DNA of 64,000 nt, taken from positions 434,001 through 498,000 of the forward strand of contig NZ_JADPQF010000001.1 of the NCBI RefSeq assembly GCF_015687155.1. Direction: 5' to 3'. The position numbers were made by a program, and so were the translations under genes. The DNA is from Aliikangiella sp. G2MR2-5 (lineage in GTDB: Bacteria > Pseudomonadota > Gammaproteobacteria > Enterobacterales > Kangiellaceae). Under the pieces are notes generated by a model. That model was not told the DNA's origin. It did no database searches and worked only from the letters and a program-made list of their open reading frames with translations. Positions 1-9,300 of this stretch are shown here, in pieces. How positions within the stretch are numbered: the first letter of the stretch is position 1; every line of letters starts with the position of its first letter.

Positions 1-480
1 GTGCTTTTTGAGTCCGTGAGCATAGTGATAATAGGCTCGGTTAATGTTTTCCTCTCGAAGATTGAGCTTTAACTCGGTTACATTACTAGGAAGAATTTTC
101 ATTATGTCCGTTTTGATGGTGTCAGCGATTGACTGCGGAGTAATCTGCTCGTCATCAATCAGACAAACCGCTTGATGCGGGCTAATATGTCCATAGTGAT
201 CATCATTTTCGGTCCTTAATTGTAAGGTCAGCTCTTGTGGAGTAGCTATTTGAGAAACGTGCGGATGCTGAATAGGTACTAAAAATTTATGATCAACCAG
301 CTCATCTACACATGATTTGATACGCTTCTTGACATAGCTAAAATCAAATAGCATACCCTCGTCATTTAACTCGCCGAAAAGCTCGACGTCCAAAATAAGG
401 CTTTCTCCAACTATTCCTCGCAGCGGATGAAAGTATGCGAAATCTATAACGGTTAAATTATCGACAAAAAGGGCTTGCAT
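1..480 (-). CDS. 6-pyruvoyl-tetrahydropterin synthase family protein (3' end outside window)
   Basis: The frame is open for 160 codons from an ATG at 480 and runs off the left edge without a stop. The translation resembles the PTPS/QueD (6-carboxytetrahydropterin synthase) family: a DF-x-x-VK segment near residue 52 and a later VDHKFLVP segment similar to the family's LDH region. The usual zinc-binding HGH motif is not visible; the matching place reads HPLRGIVGES. It may therefore belong to the divergent PTPS-like branch common in gammaproteobacteria rather than being a true queuosine-pathway QueD. It is divergent from the adenosine kinase gene, with about 125 bases between them. The family call is fairly safe; the activity is not. 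Confidence 0.75.
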   Translation of the reverse strand, partial: MQALFVDNLTVIDFAYFHPLRGIVGESLILDVELFGELNDEGMLFDFSYVKKRIKSCVDELVDHKFLVPIQHPHVSQIATPQELTLQLRTENDDHYGHISPHQAVCLIDDEQITPQSIADTIKTDIMKILPSNVTELKLNLREENINRAYYHYAHGLKKH

Positions 481-606
481 GAAAGGTTTTGATTAAATTT
501 CTACTGGTTTGTGCAATTTTAGCACACTATTCTGGTAGAATTCTCCCACTTCTAAAATAGATGAATTATTGTTGGTAAATGGACTAACCGGGTTACAGAG
601 GAATTT

Positions 607-1617
607 ATGAGCAGAAAATACCACATTTATGGCATAGGCAACGCGCTGGTTGATTTTGAAATAGAGACGACTCCAGATGAATTGGCCGAGTTAGGTGTTG
701 AAAAAGGAGTAATGACCTTAATCGAAGAAGAGCGTCAACAAGAGTTATCCAGGGCTTTCCATGGAAAACACCACTCCCGGGCTTGTGGCGGTTCGGCAGC
801 CAATACCATCATTGGTGCTCAAACTCTGGGCTCACAGTGCTTCTACTCATGTAAAGTAGCAAATGACGAAACAGGGAATTTTTATCGGGACGACTTGATT
901 CAACATGGGGTTCACAGCAACCTCTCCACCGAATCCCTGGCGGAAGGTAAAACCGGGAAGTGCCTGGTGATGATTACCGCTGATGCTGATCGAACAATGA
1001 ATACCTTTCTAGGCATTACCGGAGATATTGGTTTCGAGCAAATCAACGAAGATGCCTTGGTGAATTCCGACTATCTGTACGTAGAAGGATATCTAGCTAG
1101 CTCTCCGGTAGCTGTTGACGCGGTATTAAAAGCCAAATCTTTGGCTAAGGCGAATCAGGTTAAAGTAGCTTTTTCATTGTCTGATCCCAATATGGTAAAG
1201 TTTTGTCGTGAAGGGCTGGAGAAAATGATTGGTGAAGGCGTCGATATTCTATTCTGTAATTATGATGAAGCTACTCAATATTCTGGTACCGAAAGTCTTG
1301 AGGAAGCAGTCAAAGTGCTCAGCCTATTAGCCAAAACAGTGGTAATAACTCTGGGGCCAGACGGAGCCATGATTGTTGACGGGGAAAGTCATATCAAAGT
1401 TGAAGGGAATCCCGTAGAAGCGATTGACACCAATGGGGCTGGAGACTTGTTCGCAGGAAGTTTTTTACATGCGATTGGTCAGAGAATGCCTCTGGAATCT
1501 GCCGGCAAATTGGCTAGTTTCGCTTCATCCCAACTGGTTACCCAGTTTGGACCGAGGTTAACGGATAGTAAGCTGGCGATCGTTAAAGCATTTGCCAAAG
1601 AACTTCAACAGAGTTAA
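607..1617 (+). CDS. adenosine kinase (PfkB family)
   Basis: A 336-residue ribokinase/PfkB-family sugar kinase that most resembles bacterial adenosine kinases, which phosphorylate adenosine to AMP in purine salvage. The N-terminal GIGNALVD segment and the GGSAANT segment (about residues 61-67) are the substrate-side signatures. The C-terminal DTNGAGD motif (274-280) is PfkB signature 2; Asp280 is the expected catalytic base. The start is supported by AGAGGA just upstream of the ATG. It is the first of a same-strand run with sixA, plsC and prmB. Other PfkB substrates (inosine, ribose) cannot be excluded from sequence alone. Confidence 0.88.
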   Translation: MSRKYHIYGIGNALVDFEIETTPDELAELGVEKGVMTLIEEERQQELSRAFHGKHHSRACGGSAANTIIGAQTLGSQCFYSCKVANDETGNFYRDDLIQHGVHSNLSTESLAEGKTGKCLVMITADADRTMNTFLGITGDIGFEQINEDALVNSDYLYVEGYLASSPVAVDAVLKAKSLAKANQVKVAFSLSDPNMVKFCREGLEKMIGEGVDILFCNYDEATQYSGTESLEEAVKVLSLLAKTVVITLGPDGAMIVDGESHIKVEGNPVEAIDTNGAGDLFAGSFLHAIGQRMPLESAGKLASFASSQLVTQFGPRLTDSKLAIVKAFAKELQQS

Positions 1618-1714
1618 CTATTACCGGATTACCATTGGCAAATAGCATCTGAAACAGGCAGGGACACGAACCGTTTGGCATGCTGATTGAAAATTCTTTT
1701 CCTGGAGGATAAAA

Positions 1715-2185
1715 ATGTCTGGGCTGAATACATTGTGGATTATGCGGCATGGTTTGGCCGCTTCAGAATTTGAATCTGATTTTAATCGTGCCTTGTCTCC
1801 TGTCGGAGAAAAGCAGGCGGAAGATATCGGGCAACAGTTTTTGGCTAATGGAGAAAATCTACCAGAAAGAATGTTGGTAAGTCCATTTAGACGAACCCAG
1901 GAAACGGCGACTATCATTCATAAAAAAATTGGTCTGGAACAAGCTTTTGAAACAGAAGAAATGCTTGTTCATTTCGCAGACCATCAAGTTCTGGGCGACT
2001 ATCTGCTGACACTTGAAGAGACTAATGTGATGATTGTGAGCCATATGCCTATTGTTGCTCGTTTGACCCAATATTTGGTTCCTGGCTGTGATATTTTCGG
2101 CTTTCAAACTGCTCAGTTGGTGCGTATTGATTTTGATAGCACCGGCGAAAGTCGAGTTGCCCGAGTCTATCTACCAAAAGATTAA
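1715..2185 (+). CDS. sixA: phosphohistidine phosphatase SixA
   Basis: A 156-residue histidine-phosphatase-superfamily protein close to the usual SixA length. The catalytic RHG motif sits near residue 11 (IMRHGLA), and the second histidine is in the SHMP segment near residue 110. SixA removes phosphate from histidine residues of phosphotransfer proteins such as the HPt domain of ArcB or PTS components in the cytoplasm. A clear GGAGG lies 8 bases before the ATG. It is preceded by about 100 bases after the adenosine kinase gene and followed by plsC 45 bases later. Confidence 0.88.
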   Translation: MSGLNTLWIMRHGLAASEFESDFNRALSPVGEKQAEDIGQQFLANGENLPERMLVSPFRRTQETATIIHKKIGLEQAFETEEMLVHFADHQVLGDYLLTLEETNVMIVSHMPIVARLTQYLVPGCDIFGFQTAQLVRIDFDSTGESRVARVYLPKD

Positions 2186-2229
2186 ACGAGAATTTATAAG
2201 TTGCCATAGAAGTTTAAGGCTTAGAAAGA

Positions 2230-2985
2230 ATGAGAGCTAAGAAAGCGAGTAAACTCAGATTTTACTGGATCGCGTTTATGACCGGTGTTTATACTTTTTG
2301 GTATTGTTCCAAAGTAGTTACCGGTTCATTTATATTAAAAAATTTTCGCCCTTTTGTAACGCGTCAAATGATTGCCTGGTCAAAGCACTTGCTCGGCTTG
2401 ATTCAAGTGAGAGTTAAGGTTTTTGGAAGAGATAATCTGAAGGAAAACCTTGAGCGACCGATTATTGTTATGTGCAATCATAGTAGTCTATATGATATAC
2501 CCATTAGCGCGGTTGCTTTAAATACCAATATTAGAATGTTGGCCAAGAAAGAGCTCTTCAAGATTCCTGTTTTCTCGGCAGCTTTACGCCGGGGAGAGTT
2601 TGTATCTATTGACCGACACAACCGTGAGCAATCACTAAAAGATCTGGCTAATGCAAAACAAAAAATGCTAGATGGTATTATTCTATGGGTAGCCCCTGAA
2701 GGAACCAGATCTAAAGATGGTCAACTCGCAGAATTTAAAAAAGGGGGATTTCATTTAGCGTTAGAAACTCGCGCTTTAATTGTGCCAATAGTTGTCAAAG
2801 ATATTCATAAGGTTCAAGCGGGAAATGATTTAACCCTTTATCTAAATCAAACTATCGAGGTTGAAGTTTGTGAACCGGTAGATGTCGCTGACTATAATAA
2901 AGATTCCAGAGCTGAGCTGGTTGAAACAGTTAGAACCCGAATGTTGGATGCTTTGAGCCATTCAAAACTGGAGAACGAACAATGA
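2230..2985 (+). CDS. plsC: 1-acyl-sn-glycerol-3-phosphate acyltransferase
   Basis: A 251-residue PlsC/LPLAT-family acyltransferase that adds the second acyl chain to lysophosphatidic acid in phospholipid synthesis at the inner membrane. The NHSSLYD motif gives the catalytic HX4D pair (His84, Asp89), and the APEGTRS motif near residues 154-160 is the glycerol-3-phosphate-binding block. A hydrophobic N-terminal stretch (residues 10-35) fits a membrane anchor. The ribosome site is weak (AGAAAGA). The stop codon overlaps the ATG of prmB by four bases, indicating translational coupling. Confidence 0.88.
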   Translation: MRAKKASKLRFYWIAFMTGVYTFWYCSKVVTGSFILKNFRPFVTRQMIAWSKHLLGLIQVRVKVFGRDNLKENLERPIIVMCNHSSLYDIPISAVALNTNIRMLAKKELFKIPVFSAALRRGEFVSIDRHNREQSLKDLANAKQKMLDGIILWVAPEGTRSKDGQLAEFKKGGFHLALETRALIVPIVVKDIHKVQAGNDLTLYLNQTIEVEVCEPVDVADYNKDSRAELVETVRTRMLDALSHSKLENEQ

Positions 2986-3911
2986 CGAAAGAAGTAAGCG
3001 GTTTAGAAGAAATTCTGGTTAATGAAGCTATTGCAGACTTGTCCAGTATTCAAGATTTTATCCGTTGGGGGTATGCGAGATTTAACCAGGCCGAGCTTTT
3101 TTATGGGCACGGTACTGATAATCCTTGGGACGAAGCTGTTTCTCTGGTTTTACAAACTCTGGAATTGCCGGATGACACACCGGATGCGATTTTACAGTCG
3201 CGATTGACCACTAGTGAAAAACGTGAGTTGGCTAATCGAATTGCTAAGCGGATTAATGAGAAAAAGCCTCTGGCCTATATTACCAATAAAGCTTATTTTT
3301 GTGGAAATGAATACTACGTCGATGAACGTGTTCTGGTTCCTCGGTCGCCGATCGCTGAATTGATAGAACGTCACTTTACACCCTTTGTATTACCCGAGAA
3401 AGTCCAAAGTATTCTTGATCTTTGTACGGGGTCTGGTTGTATTGCTATTGCTTGTGCGCAGCACTTCCCCGACGCAATTGTCGATGGCAGCGATATTTCT
3501 GCTGATTGTTTGCAAGTCGCAGAAATAAATCGTCAAAGATTTGAGCAGGACAATGTCGCTTTTTATCAATCTGACCTTTTTGAGAATATTCCTGAAAAAA
3601 AATATGACATCATAGTTTCCAACCCACCCTATGTTGATGAAGAAGATTATGACGAAATACCTGAAGAATTCATTGCTGAGCCAAAACTTGGGCTTGTTTC
3701 TGGCTTTGATGGATTAGATATTACCCGAAATATTCTTTCCGAGGCCAAAAATTACCTAACTGATGGGGGCATCTTGATAGTGGAAGTCGGAAATAGTGCT
3801 GCAGCTCTGGATGCAGCCTATCCCGAAGTACCCTTTACCTGGCTGGAGTTTGAAAGAGGCGGGCTGGGCGTTTTCTTGCTAACAAAAGAACAACTTGAGG
3901 AATATTTTTAG
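2982..3911 (+). CDS. prmB: ribosomal protein L3 N5-glutamine methyltransferase PrmB
   Basis: A 309-residue class I SAM methyltransferase. The SAM-binding motif I is LDLCTGSGC near residues 143-151, and NPPY (214-217) is the signature of enzymes that methylate glutamine side-chain nitrogen. Length and an N-terminal helical region fit PrmB (modifying L3) better than PrmC (modifying release factors). The start overlaps the plsC stop as ATGA. It ends a same-strand run and is followed by a 720-base AT-rich spacer. Confidence 0.88.
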   Translation: MTKEVSGLEEILVNEAIADLSSIQDFIRWGYARFNQAELFYGHGTDNPWDEAVSLVLQTLELPDDTPDAILQSRLTTSEKRELANRIAKRINEKKPLAYITNKAYFCGNEYYVDERVLVPRSPIAELIERHFTPFVLPEKVQSILDLCTGSGCIAIACAQHFPDAIVDGSDISADCLQVAEINRQRFEQDNVAFYQSDLFENIPEKKYDIIVSNPPYVDEEDYDEIPEEFIAEPKLGLVSGFDGLDITRNILSEAKNYLTDGGILIVEVGNSAAALDAAYPEVPFTWLEFERGGLGVFLLTKEQLEEYF

Positions 3912-4634
3912 ATATAGTGATTACTATAATCACTAAGAAACAGTTCTAATCTCACTATTGCATATTCGAACCTCGCTCTTTTTTCGACATGAATTTTTGT
4001 ATCCTATATAAATTGCGAGGCTTGTTATCATCTAATAACAATGATGGAATATCTATTTAGAATAATAAAAGGCAGATAGAGATAACAACTGATAAAAGAG
4101 CAGCTTAAAAGTAAAATGAGATGTAATTGAAATTAATTATTATCCTGCTGAGATATTGAATGTTTATGGCTTGTTTTCTCCAGAACTCTTTGTTATAAAA
4201 ATTGTTCTGTCTTTAGACTTTGTATTAGTCACATCAGCTTGTAATAAAAGAGCAAAATAAAAATCATAAAGTGTACACTTTCTAAAGCAGCCAGGCACTG
4301 CATCAAAGATAATGCAATTGCACCATGTATCTTGGAGTAAGATGTTCGGAGCCATTATTGAGTTCGTTAGAATAATTATGGAATATGGTGTTTATCAAGG
4401 AAGATAAGTTACACAAGTCCTCTTGGAGCAGTTTATCTCCTTTTCAGAAAAAGTTACCGTAATCAAATTACCAGAATAATTATCAGAATTAAGTAGTTGC
4501 AAGCGGTTTTAAGGTGACGCCCGAGTTTTCGTTCTGGCGGAGGAAGTATTTTTTTATCGCAACGAAATAAGCTTTCAGGGGAAGAAGATTGTAGTAGTAG
4601 TCAGTTATATCATGAAAATTAAATGGACTGAAAA
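3912..4634. other. long AT-rich spacer, no convincing gene
   Basis: About 720 bases between prmB and the SARP-type regulator. Two weak hairpins are visible: an 8-bp stem with a 5-base loop at 3915-3935 just after the prmB stop, without a clear T-run, and a 7-bp stem at 4022-4041. A minus-strand reading frame of 63 codons at 4164-4355 has no recognisable protein features or ribosome site and is not called. The promoter of the regulator gene is presumably here, but no strong -35/-10 pair could be picked out. Confidence 0.5.
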
Positions 4635-5678
4635 ATGCTTCAAATACAATTATTCGGAACTCTTTCCATCCAATATGCTCGCGCAGATGGAAGTCATCAA
4701 GCACTACTGTTAACTAGTAAACTGGCTAATATGTTCGCATTTTTATCTCTTTATCGTGGTCGTTATTTCAGCCGGGACGAACTTGTCGCCGAGTTATGGG
4801 ATGATTTATGTGGTAATACAGTCAGTCAGGGTGCCTTCAATACTATCTTGTGGCGTTTAAGAAAAAATATTGAAAAACAGCATTTTAGAAATGGTGAATT
4901 ATTTGAGCGCGATGGCAGAGGGTTTATCTGTTTCCGAAAAGAAGCGAATGTTTACCTTGATATTGAAGAATTCAAGCAAAAGGCCAAAGCCGCTAGTGGA
5001 CGACCTGTTAATCAATTAACTGAGCAAGATATTGCGAGTCTAAACAGGGCTATTACTTTATATCAAGCCGATATACTCGGTAACTTTACCGCTGAGTGGG
5101 CAATTCGTGAGCGAGAAAAGTTGCGCAGAATATATTTTAGTGTTTTAGCAAGGCTTATTGAATACTCCAGATTATGTGGTGACTTCGATCTAAGCATTAG
5201 TTATGCGCAAATGGTTTTGGACAGCGAGCCTTTAAGAGAAGATGTTCATCGTGAACTTATGGAATTATATGAATTGAGTGGTCAGCGGGCACTTGCTTTA
5301 AAGCAATTTGAAACTTGCCGGAATTTATTGCGCAAGGAACTTGCGATCCCTCCAATGCAGCAAACAATGAAATTATATCAATCAATTACCAACACAGCAT
5401 TGCACCCGGAAGTTAATGCTAACTCGAGTCACACTTCTAAACTGTTAAATAGTTTTAGTACCTGTCTTGAGCGCGAAGATTCTGCGCTAGAAAAATTTGA
5501 TGTGCTCAGCGTAAACACTGCAGAACAAAGCGAAGGTTATTCTCAATTCAACTCTCAGTTTAACTCTCAAACTAAATCACAATCCAGAAAGCTTATGCAG
5601 AGTGCTCGTGAGCACCTGGCTATCGCAGATGAGCAATTGAAATCAGGTCTTGAGCTTTTAGATGTCGATTTCAACTAA
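4635..5678 (+). CDS. SARP-type transcriptional regulator (winged helix plus BTAD)
   Basis: A 347-residue protein. Residues 1-100 form an OmpR-like winged-helix DNA-binding domain (start LQIQLFGTLSI, then SRDELVAELW and a helix containing TILWRLRKNIE). Residues 110-255 match the bacterial transcriptional activator domain, a TPR-like bundle with LREDVHRELMELY and ALKQFETCRNLLRKELA. This is the domain order of SARP regulators, which in actinomycetes switch on secondary-metabolite clusters by binding direct repeats at 11-bp spacing. The last 90 residues are Ser/Gln-rich with a final helix and are not recognised. The gene lies immediately upstream of a twelve-gene operon whose leader carries such repeats (5968-6011), so it is the probable activator. 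The start has only a weak ribosome site. Confidence 0.85.
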   Translation: MLQIQLFGTLSIQYARADGSHQALLLTSKLANMFAFLSLYRGRYFSRDELVAELWDDLCGNTVSQGAFNTILWRLRKNIEKQHFRNGELFERDGRGFICFRKEANVYLDIEEFKQKAKAASGRPVNQLTEQDIASLNRAITLYQADILGNFTAEWAIREREKLRRIYFSVLARLIEYSRLCGDFDLSISYAQMVLDSEPLREDVHRELMELYELSGQRALALKQFETCRNLLRKELAIPPMQQTMKLYQSITNTALHPEVNANSSHTSKLLNSFSTCLEREDSALEKFDVLSVNTAEQSEGYSQFNSQFNSQTKSQSRKLMQSAREHLAIADEQLKSGLELLDVDFN

Positions 5679-5967
5679 CTGAAATTGATCTGTAAGAAAT
5701 TTGAATATTATATTCAACTCCTTGATTTTAAAATTAAAAACCATCTTTCTTCTGGCTTCTAACCAGCAGATAACTAGCCGTTTTCGTCGAACTACTCTCC
5801 GGACATTGCTACGACTTTCATAGTTTTGAATCCTTTTGCTACCAACTTTATTTCAAAAAAGAAGACTTTGAAATAGACCTAGCCCTCAGCTACATGGGGT
5901 GTCTGCTTCGCCATTTTTATCTCTCATCTCAATAGAATCACGCACTAATTTATCACTTAGCTGATTT

Positions 5968-6011
5968 TGTGATGCTCGTGTGATGCCCATGTGACTATCG
6001 TGTGATGTCCA
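5968..6011 (+). promoter_or_regulatory. four 11-bp direct repeats: probable SARP operator
   Basis: Four contiguous 11-base units start at 5968, 5979, 5990 and 6001. Units 1, 2 and 4 begin with the heptamer TGTGATG and unit 3 with TGTGACT; the remaining four bases vary. SARP regulators such as ActII-ORF4 and DnrI are known to bind heptameric direct repeats at 11-bp (one helical turn) spacing ending about 8 bp before the -10 box. Here the last heptamer ends at 6007, and a possible -10 (GATACT, 6017-6022) follows after 9 bp. The first operon gene starts at 6048. The repeats are seen directly; binding is inferred. Confidence 0.75.
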
Positions 6012-6016
6012 GGGAG

Positions 6017-6022
6017 GATACT
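6017..6022 (+). promoter_or_regulatory. candidate -10 box of the multi-peptidase operon
   Basis: GATACT matches the -10 consensus at four of six positions and sits 9 bp after the last SARP-like heptamer. No good -35 box is seen, as expected for a SARP-activated promoter where the repeats overlap the -35 region. Transcription would start near 6029, leaving a leader of about 20 bases. Confidence 0.45.
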
Positions 6023-6047
6023 AAAGATAACCAAGAGATCCAAAACG

Positions 6048-6371
6048 ATGGCATTAACCGACGAAAAATCAGCCTCTTTTATCATTCGAGTTTGGCGCGA
6101 AGGTGGACAGTCCTCTGGAGAGAAAGCTGAATGGCGAGGCTCCATCGAACAGATAGAAACAGGTGAGAAAAGTTATTTTTGTGAATTAGGAAAAATCCCA
6201 AAGTTTATGAAACCTTTTATTGAAGCGATTGGAATATCCACTCCGGAAAGCTTCTGGGAAGTAATTACTGATTCAGATATGAATATTTTGACTGAAGAAG
6301 AGCTGCAGGCTGATGCCGGTAAATATTCTCAGTTAGATAAACCGAATTTAAATAAAAGTAGCCAAAAGTAA
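6048..6371 (+). CDS. small conserved-type protein, first gene of the operon
   Basis: A 107-residue protein with no signal peptide. Residues 10-60 follow a pattern I have seen in small bacterial proteins of unknown role: FIIRVWRE, then EWRGSIEQIETGE, an aromatic pair and a helix ending in FMKPFIEAIG. This suggests a small beta-sheet domain followed by a helix. The C-terminal 30 residues are polar and probably disordered. Its stop overlaps the ATG of the large peptidase gene by one base (TAATG), so the two are probably translationally coupled. No function can be given. Confidence 0.72.
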   Translation: MALTDEKSASFIIRVWREGGQSSGEKAEWRGSIEQIETGEKSYFCELGKIPKFMKPFIEAIGISTPESFWEVITDSDMNILTEEELQADAGKYSQLDKPNLNKSSQK

Positions 6372-9300
6372 TGGCGGGAGGAATCATGCCACAGATTCGA
6401 CCAAACCGTGAGTCTATCGATGACCGGTTTAGCGTTCTCGGTTTTACCGTAAGAACTGAAAATCCCTTATTCGAAGTTGGAGTAGCCACCGATCCTATTT
6501 TATTCAACCCGGAAAACAGAGCGCTTAGAAATCGTAATAATTTCTATTCGAGTCGTGCCGCCGGGATTTTAAGAGCGAATCGCGGTGAGGCGGTCTACCT
6601 GCTACCTCCCAAGGTTATGTCCAATTTCATTGGAAACCAGCGGCTGTATTTTGGATTGGCTACCTATTCCGAAAACACTCAGGAGCGGCCCTCTCATATA
6701 CAAGTTCCAACTAGCGGAAATATGTATGTGGGAATTGCAGGGCTTACTGGAAAAGGTCTTCAAAGGCTAGTTAACAAATACTCACCACCTGGATATATAC
6801 ATCCTAATGGACAGGGCGGTAATGGGCATACAGGCCTTGAATGGGGGGGGGATAGAGCCCTTTCTGGAGTGCCAACCAATGGCGGACAAGCCTCTGCATC
6901 CAGAGATGATCAGATAAGAGTGCGAGGAAATGTTGAAGCGCCAGTATATGATGATGGTTTTGGACCACTTCCTTCGGTTGAACCTGCTTCACCAGAGGTA
7001 AACAATGCTGCAAATTCAAACGGTGGTAACGGCTCGGCCGTTGTAAACCCTATTGAAGTGAACAACTCAGCTAGTGTGGACGCTTCAAATGTCGATACCA
7101 CTCTTCCGAACTCATCAGTTCAAAATGGAGCCAACTCAGAAGGCATTGCCGGCTCCGCTAATACCAGTCAGCCCTTAGAGTTGATAGAGCCCTTTTATGA
7201 CCCGCAAGATCCAATTTCGGCACTCACCTGTCAGGATAATGCGTTCAGTGCGGAGGCTGAAGAGTGGTTTGCCGGGGTACCTAATACGCAGTTGTTTCCC
7301 CATTCAGCCATTTGTCAGTTAAGAATGACGGCACCGGATGGTAAGCGTTATCGTGGCACTGGCTTTTATATTAGTAACAACAGAATTTTAACTTGTGCGC
7401 ACAATCTTAATGGAATGTCTTCGGTCACCATAATACCTGGCAGAAATGGTGAATCCAGCAAGCCATTCGGGGAAACTACAGTCCAATCATCCTCTTGGAG
7501 AATAGCTCCAAATTACAGTGGTTCTGGGGACTGGGCAAATGATTTGGCAGTTATTGATAATGTTCCACTAACAGCACCAAATGGTCATTATTTTGAGTTC
7601 TTACACCAGACACCCTCCAACAGAATGCGAGTTATTGTCTGTGGCTACTCATCAAGTTCACGTGTGCTTCCCGAAATGAGACGTGCCATTGATGGTCATA
7701 AGCAACATTTACATGGTGGACTGGTTCATGGGCAAAGTGCGCCACAAGTGATTGAATATCCAATCCTGACTTTAAGGGGCGCAAGTGGCTCGCCTGTTTA
7801 CAAAATTGATCATGCAAGCGGTCAACCCAAAGCATTAATTACTGCAGTTCATGTTACTGGTGAGCCGGCGAGTGATGGATTGAATAGAGGCTGTTTTTTA
7901 ACGCCTTCTAAAATTGACTGGATTGAGGGACGAGCTCAGTCATTCTCTCTAGGTGCCGAAGCAAGCAGCAACACGAGCTTTCGTAATGATATGAACCTGC
8001 CTTGTGGACAACGAGTTCCTCAGGGAGCTGGTCATAGTCAGGCCATGGCCATTCCTCTAGATCCCGGGCAGGGCGGGCGCTCAATTGGTCTCGATGCATT
8101 GCAACAAGGCGATATTATTGTTACCACTGCGCGACATCCGGTGTCCTACGCTATCCGAGTAGGTACACTATCAGCTGTTAGCCACGCTATGCTGTATGTC
8201 GGCAATGGAAACATTATAGAAGCGGTCGGAGATGGCGTAAGAGAAATTCCGCTTGCGCAAGCGATTGAAGGCGCACTTATTGCCGTTGCCTATCGTGATC
8301 CCAGAGTTAACCCAGGCATTGCTTCACAGATTGCGAACTATGCGCGGACTCGAGTCGGAAATCCTTATAATTATGCAGGTGTTGCCTATGTTGGCTATAG
8401 CATTCTCAACCCCGGAAAATCAGCATTAATAAATGCTATAGCGGACAGGCTGGGTATTCGAATTGGTCAAGCGGGGGCAACCTATTGTTCTGAGCTGGTT
8501 TTTGATGCATACGAACAGGCGAATGTTTCGCTTGGCGTAAGACCATCAACAAGTACACCCGACGATATTGTCGATTTGTTTCAGGATAAACTGAACTACG
8601 TTGGGCATCTTCTAGCGGCGGATGTACCCTTTGGTATTCCGTTGTCGCTAGGACAAGAGTCGAGCCGCTTTTCTGCGCGCGGACAAAACTATCAAGCTCA
8701 ATCTTTTTCAAATTCCAGCTTTGCCGTTCATTGGGATACGGTTCCATTCCAGGCACAAAGTAGTAATCGCTCCTGTTGGGCTGCCTGTGCTGCAATGATT
8801 GTAGGTTGGCGTGACAGCATATCAATTCCTGACAGTGAAATTGCTGCCAAGGTTCCTGTTATTGATGCTTATAAAAATGGACTTTGGCCGAGAGAGCGGC
8901 AAGTACTTGCGGATAGTTGGAATCTGGTTGCTGAAGCTCCTGCATCGTACACTATTGAGGCGTGGCGCCATATGTTGGAATCATATGGCCCGCTTTATGT
9001 AGATATGAATTTTTCTCCCAATAGTGGTGGACATGCTCGCGTGTTAGTCGGTATGGAGAGTGATGGTGCGGCCGATGGATCGGATACCACCATGTTTATG
9101 TATGATCCCTGGCCGGGCTCTAAAGGTAAACTTAAACTCAGTTTTGCAGATTTCCTAAACCTTTACGAAGGGCGTACTGATAATTCCGGAGGATATCTTG
9201 AGTATCAAATTCTTCACGCTGCAGCAATTCCCGGTGGATTACAGCCGGCTCTAGCTTCAGCATTTAGCGCTCAGTCTGATGGTCAGACAAACGGACAAAA

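Noticed and set aside
2020-2045. TGTGATG-like sequence inside sixA as a further SARP site
   Set aside because: A single chance match within coding sequence, without 11-bp repeats or a nearby promoter.
3915-3935. Terminator after prmB
   Set aside because: The stem is AT-rich and not followed by a T-run.
8436-8825. 129-codon minus-strand frame inside the peptidase gene
   Set aside because: It lies entirely over the YiiX/C70-like domains with intact catalytic motifs on the plus strand and has no protein-like features.
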